13,327 nt of DNA from Euryarchaeota archaeon UBA226 (GCA_002505935.1 DAWL01000083.1:1-13327); one strand, 5' to 3'. Counted from the first letter of the stretch, positions 1 to 6,761 are shown. Translations and numbers: made by a program. Notes: generated by a model from the sequence alone, not told the origin.

Positions 1-378
1 ATCGCCGATGGAATTTGTTTGCCACCTGAGAAAAGGCCAACTCATGAACAAAGTAAAGCCGGATACAAACCAGCAGCACTGACGGGAGATGATGCGACTG
101 CTCACGAACTTGCAGTAATGCCGCATGATATCGCTGCGGTCAGTGTTGGCCTGATTGATGGAGATACTTGGCTTGATCTAGACTATGTTCTAGACAGCAA
201 CGCTGATGTTGACATGAATGTAATCATGACAAGCGATGGGCGCTATGTTGAGATTCAAGGTACTGGCGAGGAGGCTACCTATTCTAGAGAAGAGAATGAT
301 GCCCTTCTCGACTTGGCAACTATCGGATTGAATCATCTCCACTCGAAGCAAACCGAACTGATGACAGGACGAATGTGA
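1..378 (+). CDS. rph: RNase PH, C-terminal half (partial, 5' end outside window)
   Basis: Phosphorolytic 3'-to-5' exoribonuclease that trims tRNA 3' ends. The frame is open from base 1 without a stop, so the gene begins upstream; 125 residues are visible of a family length near 240. The stretch AAVSVGLIDGDTWLDLDY, then DSNADVDMNVIMT, then DGRYVEIQGTGEEATYSR, is the C-terminal signature of bacterial RNase PH, including the conserved acidic residues of DSNADVDMN and the EIQGT strand. Archaeal exosome Rrp41 proteins have a different sequence in this region, so the bacterial-type identification is firm. An in-frame TTG at 19 is internal to the conserved fold and is not taken as the start. The gene converges on tRNA-Phe, with 21 bases between them. 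A bacterial RNase PH would be odd in an archaeon that normally relies on the exosome. Confidence 0.92.
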   Translation: MADGICLPPEKRPTHEQSKAGYKPAALTGDDATAHELAVMPHDIAAVSVGLIDGDTWLDLDYVLDSNADVDMNVIMTSDGRYVEIQGTGEEATYSREENDALLDLATIGLNHLHSKQTELMTGRM

Positions 379-399
379 GTCCTGGATGAGTGATTTAGG

Positions 400-472
400 T
401 GGGACGGGCCGGGCTCGAACCGGCGACTTCCAGATCTTCAGTCTGGCACTCTCCCAGCTGAGTTACCGTCCC
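400..472 (-). tRNA. tRNA-Phe (anticodon GAA)
   Basis: Read on the minus strand, all four arms fold. The acceptor stem is GGGACGG (466-472) with CCGTCCC (401-407). The D stem is ACTC/GAGT with loop AGCTGGGA. The anticodon stem CCAGA/TCTGG encloses loop CTGAAGA with anticodon GAA. A five-base variable loop is followed by T stem GCCGG/CCGGC and loop TTCGAGC. The discriminator is A at 400. The next bases read CCT, so the CCA end is not encoded and must be added by nucleotidyltransferase. No intron is present. Position 10 is A paired with U25 instead of the usual G10, a mild oddity. The gene sits between two protein genes, 53 bases downstream of the endonuclease IV-like stop on the same strand, so it may share that transcript or have its own promoter in the short gap. 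Confidence 0.96.
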
Positions 473-525
473 TGGGGATTCAATCGAGCGGGGCCGCCCT
501 TTCAACGATTACGGAGCAAAGATTC

Positions 526-1680
526 TCAGAAGAGGTCATCATCATCCTCTGCGGATTCTTCAAACATGCTCTCTTCCTTCTTGGTAGCCTTCTTCTTAGT
601 GGCCTTCTTGGCAGGTTTTTCCTCTTTCTTCTCTTCTTTTGCAGCCTCGGTCTTCTCAAGTTCGGCTTTGGCGGCTTCATTCTGAGCAGCCAAACGCTTC
701 TCTTTCTCTTCCTTCTCACGAGCCTCCATCTCTTCTGGAGACAAACCAGCCTGAGCAGCCAAAGCCCTGCGCCTGTCCTCGCGAGCCTTGCGTTCCAACT
801 GCTTGTGTCGACTCCGCTCGATGTTCTGCAACATATACATCGCATCGTGTTCCAACAAGGGTGAATCAGAAATTATAGTGACATCTAGCCAATCACCTTC
901 TTCGATTAGGAATTCCGCTAATGGTTCAAAATTCAAATCGCTCTTCTTGATTTGAGTATAATGCAGCGCATTACCCATACGATGCTCTACACCAGAGAAA
1001 TGGCAATAGAAAGTCTTGGTACCAATGGTGTTCCTTACCTGATCAAACAACTCGCCATAATCCTCGCTTGTCTTCAAACGGCCGTGGCCACGTGCGTGAA
1101 TATGTGCCATATTGAGTACAGGAACAGTGCCTTCAACGTGATTTACTACTTCGAGAACTTCCTCTAGAGTTCCCCACAACTCCTGTCTTCCACTGGTCTC
1201 TACACCCACTTTCATCGGAGTTCCATCCTGAAGCCAAGGGAAGGCCGGATATTCAGTCTCATCCTCCCAAAGTTGCGCTGACCTCTCGACTACTCCGGCC
1301 AAGACATTGGCTACTTGCTGATTGGCTTCCTTACCGCGCGCGTATCCACAATATGGTCCTACATGGGTAGTAATGTGCCTAGCATTGATCACCTTTCCAG
1401 CCTGCATGCTAGTTTCCAATTTTGATAGAGCCCGGTTTCTTTGTACACGATCCCCGAGTAATTCCGCATAATATGGACCGTGAATGTTCATTTCGAATTC
1501 GGCCTTATGAGACAAAACTCCAGCCTGCCAGTATTGATCAAAATGATGTGGTTGAACCATCCTGACAGTCTGAATCTCCATGGTATCTAAACCAAGAGAA
1601 ATGACGTCATCCATACCTTCAACGATGGTCCTACCCTTACAAGAAAGAGGTACTCCTGCAGGTCCCATCTTCACTGGCAT
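526..1680 (-). CDS. Endonuclease IV-like / AP endonuclease family 2 TIM-barrel protein with charged C-terminal tail
   Basis: Residues about 5-285 look like a xylose-isomerase-like TIM barrel of the archaeal endonuclease IV (AP endonuclease 2) group, which uses clustered metal ions. Likely metal-site residues are H67 in NIHGPYYAEL, H106 in ITTHVGPY, E161 in GVETSG, H193 in NMAHIHARGHG, H227 in YCHFSG and the SDSPLLEHDA strand near 271-280. Classical endonuclease IV has Asp where N190 lies and Glu where D272 lies, so the metal site is not canonical and AP-site activity is not assured. Residues 286-384 form a K/E/A-rich, probably helical or disordered extension with a KKATKKK patch and a very acidic end (EDDDDLF); a core enzyme of this family is normally under 300 residues. 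The start is supported by GGAGG at 1688-1692 (minus strand), seven bases upstream. It could instead be an uncharacterised sugar isomerase-like protein. Confidence 0.82.
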   Translation of the reverse strand: MPVKMGPAGVPLSCKGRTIVEGMDDVISLGLDTMEIQTVRMVQPHHFDQYWQAGVLSHKAEFEMNIHGPYYAELLGDRVQRNRALSKLETSMQAGKVINARHITTHVGPYCGYARGKEANQQVANVLAGVVERSAQLWEDETEYPAFPWLQDGTPMKVGVETSGRQELWGTLEEVLEVVNHVEGTVPVLNMAHIHARGHGRLKTSEDYGELFDQVRNTIGTKTFYCHFSGVEHRMGNALHYTQIKKSDLNFEPLAEFLIEEGDWLDVTIISDSPLLEHDAMYMLQNIERSRHKQLERKAREDRRRALAAQAGLSPEEMEAREKEEKEKRLAAQNEAAKAELEKTEAAKEEKKEEKPAKKATKKKATKKEESMFEESAEDDDDLF

Positions 1681-1836
1681 AACAGCGCCTCCGCATCAGC
1701 GGCCTTCCGGCGGAAAGGGTGACCATTCAAAACAATATGCTGCTGCATGAGTACGAACATACGTCAACAGTACAGTCCATGTCTCTTCAACCCATCTCCG
1801 TGGGGTTCATGACATCCACTAAGTTCGGAGTTGATG
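1681..1836. promoter_or_regulatory. Divergent spacer between the endonuclease IV-like gene and the riboflavin operon
   Basis: This 156-base region should carry the promoters for both directions. It holds the ribosome-binding site of the minus-strand gene (GGAGG, 1688-1692) and that of ribB (GGAG, 1827-1830). An imperfect hairpin with a one-base bulge and three-base loop lies at 1703-1718 in the leader of the minus-strand gene. I see no clear archaeal TATA box at the usual distance from either start and nothing resembling the conserved core of an FMN riboswitch. Regulation of the operon therefore cannot be read from the sequence. Confidence 0.45.
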
Positions 1837-2529
1837 ATGAGTGCCCTTGACGCCGCCATAGCAGCCTTCTCGCAAGGCCTGCCAATCTGCGTTTTTGACG
1901 CTGAATGGAGAGAGGGGGAGACCGATCTGTTGTTCCCAGCAAGAGCTGCTACACCAACCGCCATTCGGCAATTGCGCAAGGATTGTGGTGGGCTGTTGTT
2001 TCTAGCCATCGGACATGAAGTAGCCGAATTGTTCGGCTTACCATATCTCCAGGACCTGCACACTCATTCTGCACTAACTGATGAATATCCAGTTCTTGCC
2101 GAACTGATAACTAATGATCTACAATATGATTCTCGCTCCGCTTTCACCTTGTCTTTGAACCACCGAGACACCTTCACCGGAATCACTGACCATGATCGTT
2201 CATTGACGACCAGAAGATTTGCCGAACTATACCTCGAGTGCTTAGAGGATGGTAGCAACGCTGCTGCACGACTTGGTGCTGAATTCAGGACGCCGGGACA
2301 TATTCCAGTTTGTAGAGAGACAGAAGGTGGGCTTGCCAATCGCCAAGGCCATACTGAATTAGCAGTAGCGATGGCTAGAGCAGCATCGATGGAAGCAGTA
2401 GTCATTGGAGCCGAGATGTTGCAACCTGATGGAGATAAGGCACTAACTGTGGAAGATGCCAGAAAATGGGCTGAGGAAAGAGGAATACCTTTCGTATCCG
2501 GGCATGATATCCTCAACGGGGTGAAATGA
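1837..2529 (+). CDS. ribB: 3,4-dihydroxy-2-butanone 4-phosphate synthase
   Basis: Converts ribulose 5-phosphate to 3,4-dihydroxy-2-butanone 4-phosphate plus formate, the four-carbon donor for lumazine. The 230-residue protein shows the family motifs in order: acidic metal/substrate loop FDAEWREGETDLLFPA (residues 20-35), SLNHRDTFTGITDHDR (106-121), FRTPGHIPV (150-158) and GGLANRQGHTELAV (164-177) with the catalytic histidine at 172. No GTP cyclohydrolase II domain is fused to it, as is usual for archaeal RibB. TTG 1831, ATG 1834 and ATG 1837 are all possible starts; 1837 is chosen because GGAG at 1827-1830 is six bases before it. Its TGA overlaps the first base of the ribL start, indicating translational coupling. 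First gene of the riboflavin operon. Confidence 0.93.
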   Translation: MSALDAAIAAFSQGLPICVFDAEWREGETDLLFPARAATPTAIRQLRKDCGGLLFLAIGHEVAELFGLPYLQDLHTHSALTDEYPVLAELITNDLQYDSRSAFTLSLNHRDTFTGITDHDRSLTTRRFAELYLECLEDGSNAAARLGAEFRTPGHIPVCRETEGGLANRQGHTELAVAMARAASMEAVVIGAEMLQPDGDKALTVEDARKWAEERGIPFVSGHDILNGVK

Positions 2530-2978
2530 TGGCTCGAGTCATGGCAGTCGGTGTTTTCGACCTTTTGCATGCAGGCCACTTGCATTATCTCGAACAGGCC
2601 AAGGAATTAGGAGAACATCTGATTGTTGTTGTAGCACACGATGAAACCGTTCGTAGGCGAAAGCACGAACCTGTGACTGGACATGATTTGCGACGCAGAA
2701 TGGTAGAGGGGCTAAAGCCGGTCGACGAAGCGGTCATTGGTAATCATCCAGACGTATCCATCTTTGAGATACTTCCACTGGTAAAGCCAGACATCATCGC
2801 CTTGGGATACGATCAGGACCATGCTGAAGCGAGTATCAAAGCAGCGCTTCGAGAAAGAGGGTTCACAGAAATCGAAGTGACTAGAGTAGAGGGCCTTTAC
2901 GATGACCTTGATGGTACTCGAAAAATTATCTCCCGCATCATTGAATTGAGCAATGGTGATTCGCCGAACGAGGAATAG
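2529..2978 (+). CDS. ribL: FAD synthetase, archaeal cytidylyltransferase type
   Basis: Transfers AMP from ATP to FMN to give FAD. The 149-residue protein is a single nucleotidyltransferase fold: GVFDLLHAGHLHYLEQA (residues 8-24) contains the HxGH signature (HAGH, 14-17), followed by VVVAHDETVRRRKHEPV (33-49), the LKPVDEAVIG segment (62-71) and PDIIALGYDQ (87-96), all typical of archaeal RibL and unlike bacterial bifunctional RibF. ATG 2529 is preferred because GGGGTGA (2518-2524) lies four bases upstream; ATG 2526 is also possible and gives the classic ATGA overlap with the ribB stop. It is two bases from ribE. This is one of the best arguments for an archaeal host. A glycerol-3-phosphate cytidylyltransferase is the main alternative but is less likely in this operon. 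Confidence 0.9.
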   Translation: MARVMAVGVFDLLHAGHLHYLEQAKELGEHLIVVVAHDETVRRRKHEPVTGHDLRRRMVEGLKPVDEAVIGNHPDVSIFEILPLVKPDIIALGYDQDHAEASIKAALRERGFTEIEVTRVEGLYDDLDGTRKIISRIIELSNGDSPNEE

Positions 2979-2980
2979 AA

Positions 2981-3559
2981 ATGTTCACTGGAATAGTGCA
3001 AGGAATGGCCGAAGTGGTCTCATTTGAGAATGGAACGCTTTGCATACTACTTCCAGAAAGTGAAGGTCTCGAACAAGGTGCTTCCGTAGCTATCGATGGC
3101 GTGTGCCTAACCGTTGTTTCATTTACAGAGGAGCAAATCTGGTTTGATGTGGTCGAAGAGACAATGCAAGTCACAACCCTCTCATCTTTGCAAGCAGGAG
3201 ATTTGGTAAATTACGAAAGAGCCGCCAAATTTGGCGATGAAATCGGAGGGCACGATGTTTCCGGACATGTTTCATGCACAGCAACCATTTCATCTTGGCA
3301 AGATGGGATGATGAGGTTTGACCTTGATTCGAACTGGATGAAATATGTCATTGCCAAGGGATACATTGCAATCGACGGTTGTTCTCTTACCGTGGTCAAC
3401 CCGGATAAACATGGCTTCTCGGTTGCATTGATTCCTGAGACCCTGTCCAGAACTCGTTTCTCACACAAAGGACCGGGCGACGAAGTGAACATTGAATTCG
3501 ACTCGCGCACACAGGCTGTCGTCGATAGTGTTGAACGTATGATGCGGGCAGGTGAGTAA
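2981..3559 (+). CDS. ribE: Riboflavin synthase, two-barrel (bacterial alpha-chain) type
   Basis: Dismutates two 6,7-dimethyl-8-ribityllumazine molecules to riboflavin plus the pyrimidine precursor. The protein has 192 residues. It starts with the diagnostic MFTGIVQGMAEV and contains two homologous lumazine-binding barrels. The first has VAIDGVCLTVV (residues 36-46, with C42); the second begins with GGHDVSGHVSC (89-99, with H96) and has YIAIDGCSLTVV (128-139) and the IPETLSRT segment (151-158). The C-terminal helix (QAVVDSVERMM) fits the trimerisation helix. GAGGA at 2970-2974 lies six bases before ATG. Archaea with known pathways usually use an unrelated RibC-type riboflavin synthase paralogous to lumazine synthase, so this bacterial-type enzyme embedded between archaeal-type ribL and ribH is notable. 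Codon use does not differ obviously from the neighbours by eye. Confidence 0.94.
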   Translation: MFTGIVQGMAEVVSFENGTLCILLPESEGLEQGASVAIDGVCLTVVSFTEEQIWFDVVEETMQVTTLSSLQAGDLVNYERAAKFGDEIGGHDVSGHVSCTATISSWQDGMMRFDLDSNWMKYVIAKGYIAIDGCSLTVVNPDKHGFSVALIPETLSRTRFSHKGPGDEVNIEFDSRTQAVVDSVERMMRAGE

Positions 3560-3560
3560 C

Positions 3561-3956
3561 ATGACCCGAATTGCATTGGTATGCGCTCGATATCATCGGG
3601 AGAATGTGGAGTTGATGCTTGAAGTGGCAAAAAACCGCGCTCAAGACTTCGGTATAGAGGTCGCAGAAATCATTTGGGTACCCGGAAGCATGGAGATCCC
3701 TCTCGCAATTAAGGGCTTAATCTCAAGAGATGATATCGATGGAGCAGCCTGTTTAGGAATCATCGAGAAAGGTGAAACACAACATGGACTTGTCATGGGA
3801 CAAGCAGTGGTCAAAACCATACTTGAATTACAATTGGAATTTGACAAACCAATCGGACTGGGTATCATCGGACCTGGCGCCGAGCCCGAGCATGTTGAGC
3901 CTCGTCTAGCACCTCATGCCAGCGGGGCCATCGATGCCATTGCTGCGGTCCTCTGA
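3561..3956 (+). CDS. ribH: 6,7-dimethyl-8-ribityllumazine synthase, archaeal-like
   Basis: Condenses the ribitylamino-pyrimidine with the four-carbon phosphate made by RibB; the product feeds RibE. The 131 residues show WVPGSMEIPLAIK (39-51), CLGIIEKGETQHGLVM (64-79) with probable catalytic H75, and FDKPIGLGIIGPG (94-106). The KPIGLGIIGPG segment matches archaeal RibH better than bacterial RibH. ATG 3561 is preferred because AGGTGAG at 3550-3556 is a good ribosome-binding site four bases upstream; a GTG at 3552 would overlap ribE but would swallow this site. One base separates it from the ribE stop, and it is the last gene of the operon. Its last 43 bases overlap the 3' end of the convergent membrane-protein gene. 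Confidence 0.92.
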   Translation: MTRIALVCARYHRENVELMLEVAKNRAQDFGIEVAEIIWVPGSMEIPLAIKGLISRDDIDGAACLGIIEKGETQHGLVMGQAVVKTILELQLEFDKPIGLGIIGPGAEPEHVEPRLAPHASGAIDAIAAVL

Positions 3957-4507
3957 TTGTCATTTCTCTTGAGTAGCCACCAGACTGTGATCAATGCAAT
4001 CGCGTTCATTGTCAAAATCCACCAAACCGACCAAGCAATTCCATCCACCATGAAGTCTGACAGAGGCATCAAGAAAGGTGTCGGGAAGAATTTGATGGTG
4101 TGCGTAGGAATATCGAGGAAAATGTGGAAAACCCAAGGACTGATGATGAACAATGCAGCAGTTCTTGGGCTCATTGAAGTCTTCAACCACTTTCCAGCCG
4201 GCAACATATCTGTTGAGTCAATTCTACGCAAACGTATCTCCAATGAACCCCATATCAGTAAAAACAAGACAAAGGTCCAGATAAATGAGTGACTGATTTG
4301 GTATAAATCCCAAGCCATGGCTGGCATGTCGGAAGTCACAGTATTCTCGTCTATCTCCTGCCTTAGTTGCCCTTTGGAAATACGGTATATTGTGGTGGGT
4401 ACGAAGGCAAACAAATCTGGCAGAACCCCCATGGCTGCAGCCAATCTCCAATCTACCCTGCGATAGGTCAGATGCCTACCCCAAAGGGCATGGCTGAATA
4501 CATCCAT
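3914..4507 (-). CDS. Membrane protein of the YdjM/DUF457 metal-dependent hydrolase-like group
   Basis: A 197-residue integral membrane protein. The N-terminus MDVFSHALWGRH, then GVLPDLFAF (residues 27-35), SHSF (72-75), FHIFLDIPTHT (127-137) and FFPTPFLMP (140-148) is the histidine/aspartate layout seen in YdjM-like and DUF457 'membrane-bound metal-dependent hydrolase' proteins. H6, D31, H73, H128, D132 and H136 could bind metal. Hydrophobic spans are visible around 20-40, 72-90, 117-134 and 155-178. Substrate and reaction are unknown for the family. ATG at 4507 follows directly on HALWGR-type family N-termini, so the start is sound. It converges with ribH (43-base overlap) and diverges from the thioredoxin reductase gene, so it is not part of the riboflavin operon. 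Confidence 0.8.
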   Translation of the reverse strand: MDVFSHALWGRHLTYRRVDWRLAAAMGVLPDLFAFVPTTIYRISKGQLRQEIDENTVTSDMPAMAWDLYQISHSFIWTFVLFLLIWGSLEIRLRRIDSTDMLPAGKWLKTSMSPRTAALFIISPWVFHIFLDIPTHTIKFFPTPFLMPLSDFMVDGIAWSVWWILTMNAIALITVWWLLKRNDNQRTAAMASMAPLA

Positions 4508-4552
4508 GTTTGATTGAACAGAACGCCATCTATATGCCTACTGTCGAATCGG

Positions 4553-4562
4553 TCACCGGTGA
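4553..4562. promoter_or_regulatory. 10-base perfect palindrome in divergent spacer (possible operator)
   Basis: TCACCGGTGA reads identically on both strands. It lies in the 101-base spacer between the membrane-protein start (4507, -) and the preferred thioredoxin reductase start (4609, +), 46 bases from each. A TATA-like CTATATGC sits nearby at 4530-4537. The symmetrical position suits a shared repressor or activator site, but a palindrome of this length can occur by chance, and no second copy is seen in the window. Confidence 0.25.
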
Positions 4563-4608
4563 TGATGTCAAGCCAACCTTCAAGGAATCTACCCGTCAGC
4601 ATAGAATC

Positions 4609-5541
4609 ATGTCTGAAGGGGTACGCAACGTCATCATAATCGGTAGTGGGCCTGCGGGTTATACTGCTGGACTGTATACTGCTAGAGCGATGCTCGAACC
4701 ATTGATGTTCGCTGGCTACATGTCTGGAGGACAGTTGATGTTGACCAGCGACGTAGAGAACTTTCCCGGTTACCCTGAAGGAATTACTGGACCAGAGATG
4801 ATGATGCAACTGCGACAACAAGCAGAGAGGTTCGGATTGGAAGTTCATGACAAGAATGTCGCACGAGTAGATTTCTCTGAGCGCCCATTCAAAGTCTACG
4901 TAGAAGGCAACGAACATCTCACTCATTCAGTCATTATCTCAACTGGTGCCGAGGCGATTTGGCTAGATGCAGAAAATGAAGCAGAACAGAAAGGAAGAGG
5001 AATCTCAACCTGCGCTACATGCGATGGTGCTTTCTTCAAAGACGAGGAAGTTTTGGTCATCGGTGGTGGAGATTCGGCAATGGAAGAGGCTACATTCCTG
5101 ACAAGATTTGCTTCGAAGGTTACTCTACTGCACCGAAGAGATACCTGGAAGGCATCCAAAGTAATGCTTGAACGGGCTAGAAACAACGAGAAAATCGAGA
5201 TCCGCCCTTTCCGTCAAGTCAAGTCTTGGCTATCCGATGACAATGGTTTGACTGGAGCACTTCTCGAAGATCCTCGTGATGGTTCAACGGAAGAAATCGC
5301 TGCTACTGGAGCATTCATCGCCATTGGACACAAACCGATTACCGCGTTCCTTGAAGGCCAAGTTGAGACCGATGACCATGGCTACATTGTAAACAAGGAT
5401 TTCAGCATGACCAGCGTAGAAGGTGTGTTTGCGGCTGGAGATGTGGTAGATACTCGTTATCGACAGGCGATTACCGCTGCTGGTATGGGCTGCATGGCTG
5501 CCATAGATTGCGAGCGTTGGCTTGAAGAGAATGTCCACTGA
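4609..5541 (+). CDS. trxB: Thioredoxin reductase (FAD-dependent)
   Basis: Low-molecular-weight flavoprotein that passes electrons from a pyridine nucleotide to thioredoxin. From ATG 4609 it has 310 residues, the usual family length. FAD-binding IIGSGPAGYTAGLYTARA lies at residues 10-27. The redox pair is C135/C138 in STCATCDGAFF. The pyridine nucleotide motif is IGGGDSAMEEA, followed by LLHRRDTWKAS, where HRR fits NADPH preference. The C-terminal FAD site is FAAGDVVDTRYRQAITAAG. The frame stays open upstream to TTG 4510 and ATG 4534, which would add 33 or 25 residues not known in the family; with no ribosome-binding site before 4609, a leaderless transcript is possible. Nine bases separate it from the next gene. 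Its FAD cofactor would come from the riboflavin operon just upstream. No thioredoxin gene is in the window. Confidence 0.94.
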   Translation: MSEGVRNVIIIGSGPAGYTAGLYTARAMLEPLMFAGYMSGGQLMLTSDVENFPGYPEGITGPEMMMQLRQQAERFGLEVHDKNVARVDFSERPFKVYVEGNEHLTHSVIISTGAEAIWLDAENEAEQKGRGISTCATCDGAFFKDEEVLVIGGGDSAMEEATFLTRFASKVTLLHRRDTWKASKVMLERARNNEKIEIRPFRQVKSWLSDDNGLTGALLEDPRDGSTEEIAATGAFIAIGHKPITAFLEGQVETDDHGYIVNKDFSMTSVEGVFAAGDVVDTRYRQAITAAGMGCMAAIDCERWLEENVH

Positions 5542-5550
5542 GGCCCAAAC

Positions 5551-6702
5551 ATGGCCGACGAATTGAGCGCTGATGACCTTCAACGCTTCTCAAGGCACCT
5601 CATCCTTCCTCAAGTAGGCGTAGATGGCCAAGCAAAGTTGCGTTCTGCGCGTATTGCCGTCATTGGTGCAGGAGGCTTGGGCTCTCCGGTGATTCTCTAT
5701 CTTGCGGCCGCTGGAATTGGGCATCTTACAATAATCGATGATGATGTTGTGGACATCTCAAATCTGCAAAGACAAGTACTGCACGACAGTGCTTGGGTCG
5801 GCCGAGCAAAGACCGAGAGTGCAAAGGCGAGAATCGAAGCCTTGGACCCCCAAATCTCAGTGCAGGTTCATTCCACCAGACTTGATGCAAGCAATGCCAT
5901 GGAGATACTTGAAGGTCATGACCTAGTAGTTGATGGAACCGACAACTTTCCTACTAGATATCTAGTCAATGATGCCTGTGAAATTCTCGGAATACCTTGG
6001 GTATACGGATCTATTCATAGATTCGAAGGCCAAGTCAGTGTCTTCAATCATAATGGTGGACCAAATTATCGCGATATATTCCCGCGCCCTCCGCCACCTG
6101 GAATGGCACCATCCTGTGCAGAAGCCGGAGTGCTCGGAGTACTTCCCGGAGTCATAGGTTGCATTCAGGCTAATGAAGCAATAAAGGTCATTCTCAATAT
6201 TGGAGAAATCCTCAGTGGCATCCTGTTACTGTACGATGCTTTGGAAATGCGATTCAGAGGCCTGAAGGCGAGCCATGATCCAAACAGGGAAAAGGTGAGT
6301 GAATTACTCGACATAGAAGGCTACTGTCAAGCAGCAGAAGTTGAAGAACAGAGTAGCGCTGGAGAGGATTCGATGATTAACGAGATTGAACCAGGGGTTG
6401 CTCAACAGCGCATGGACGATGATTGGAAACCATACGTCCTAGATGTGCGCAGTGTGGGTGAGGCGGCAATCGCTTCACTTCACATGGTAGATGACTTGAT
6501 TCCGCATGTCGAAATATTATCACATCTCGATTCGATTCCCAAAGATAGAGACATCTTGCTCTATTGTCACCATGGTGGAAGGTCCTTGATGGCTGGGATG
6601 GTGTTGTTGAATTCAGGATGGGACCGTTCCAATCTATTCAACCTCAGTGGAGGAATCGATCGTTGGTCAACACAAGTCGATGCCAGCATCCCACGATACT
6701 GA
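5551..6702 (+). CDS. E1-like adenylyltransferase with C-terminal rhodanese domain (MoeZ/MoeB/UbaA type)
   Basis: Activates the C-terminal glycine of a ubiquitin-fold sulfur carrier (MoaD/ThiS/SAMP-like) by adenylation; the rhodanese part would then load sulfur. Residues 1-260 are the ThiF/MoeB fold: RFSRHLILPQVG (12-23), nucleotide loop GAGGLGSP (39-46), DDDVVDISNLQRQ (63-75), DGTDNFPTR (128-136) and SCAEAGVLGVLPG (188-200) with conserved C189. Residues about 278-383 are a rhodanese domain with VLDVRSVGEA (296-305) and active-site CHHGGRS (C339). The two CxxC zinc pairs of MoeB are missing: the first site reads NYRD (172-175) and the second NREK (245-248), as in MoeZ-type proteins such as the mycobacterial ones. 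GAGG at 5540-5543 is seven bases before ATG. It is probably co-transcribed with trxB. The partner could serve molybdopterin, thiamine, tRNA thiolation or protein conjugation; the window does not say which. Confidence 0.9.
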   Translation: MADELSADDLQRFSRHLILPQVGVDGQAKLRSARIAVIGAGGLGSPVILYLAAAGIGHLTIIDDDVVDISNLQRQVLHDSAWVGRAKTESAKARIEALDPQISVQVHSTRLDASNAMEILEGHDLVVDGTDNFPTRYLVNDACEILGIPWVYGSIHRFEGQVSVFNHNGGPNYRDIFPRPPPPGMAPSCAEAGVLGVLPGVIGCIQANEAIKVILNIGEILSGILLLYDALEMRFRGLKASHDPNREKVSELLDIEGYCQAAEVEEQSSAGEDSMINEIEPGVAQQRMDDDWKPYVLDVRSVGEAAIASLHMVDDLIPHVEILSHLDSIPKDRDILLYCHHGGRSLMAGMVLLNSGWDRSNLFNLSGGIDRWSTQVDASIPRY

Positions 6703-6761
6703 CCTGAATGATGGGACATCTTGATGTGCAACGGGGAGCCCAAGACCCCTGAGGTGCCACA

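Noticed and set aside
386..685. Plus-strand open frame across the tRNA and the 3' end of the endonuclease IV-like gene
   Set aside because: Its first part is antisense to tRNA-Phe and the rest is antisense to the K/E-rich tail, giving an S/F-rich low-complexity translation with no family resemblance.
1681..1836. FMN riboswitch before the riboflavin operon
   Set aside because: I looked for the conserved multi-helix core and found no matching conserved blocks; only a small bulged hairpin is present, and it belongs to the leader of the opposite gene.
1834..2529. GTP cyclohydrolase II fusion to RibB
   Set aside because: The gene ends right after the DHBP synthase fold and the next frame is clearly RibL, so it is a stand-alone RibB.
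4510..4608. 33-residue N-terminal extension of thioredoxin reductase from TTG 4510
   Set aside because: Family members begin just before the FAD-binding strand, the extension is of unremarkable composition, and it would fill the whole divergent spacer. ATG 4609 gives the standard length.
6716..6727. Inverted repeat ACATC-TT-GATGT as operator or terminator after the E1-rhodanese gene
   Set aside because: The arms are five bases with a two-base loop, no T-run follows, and such repeats are expected by chance. I do not claim a function.
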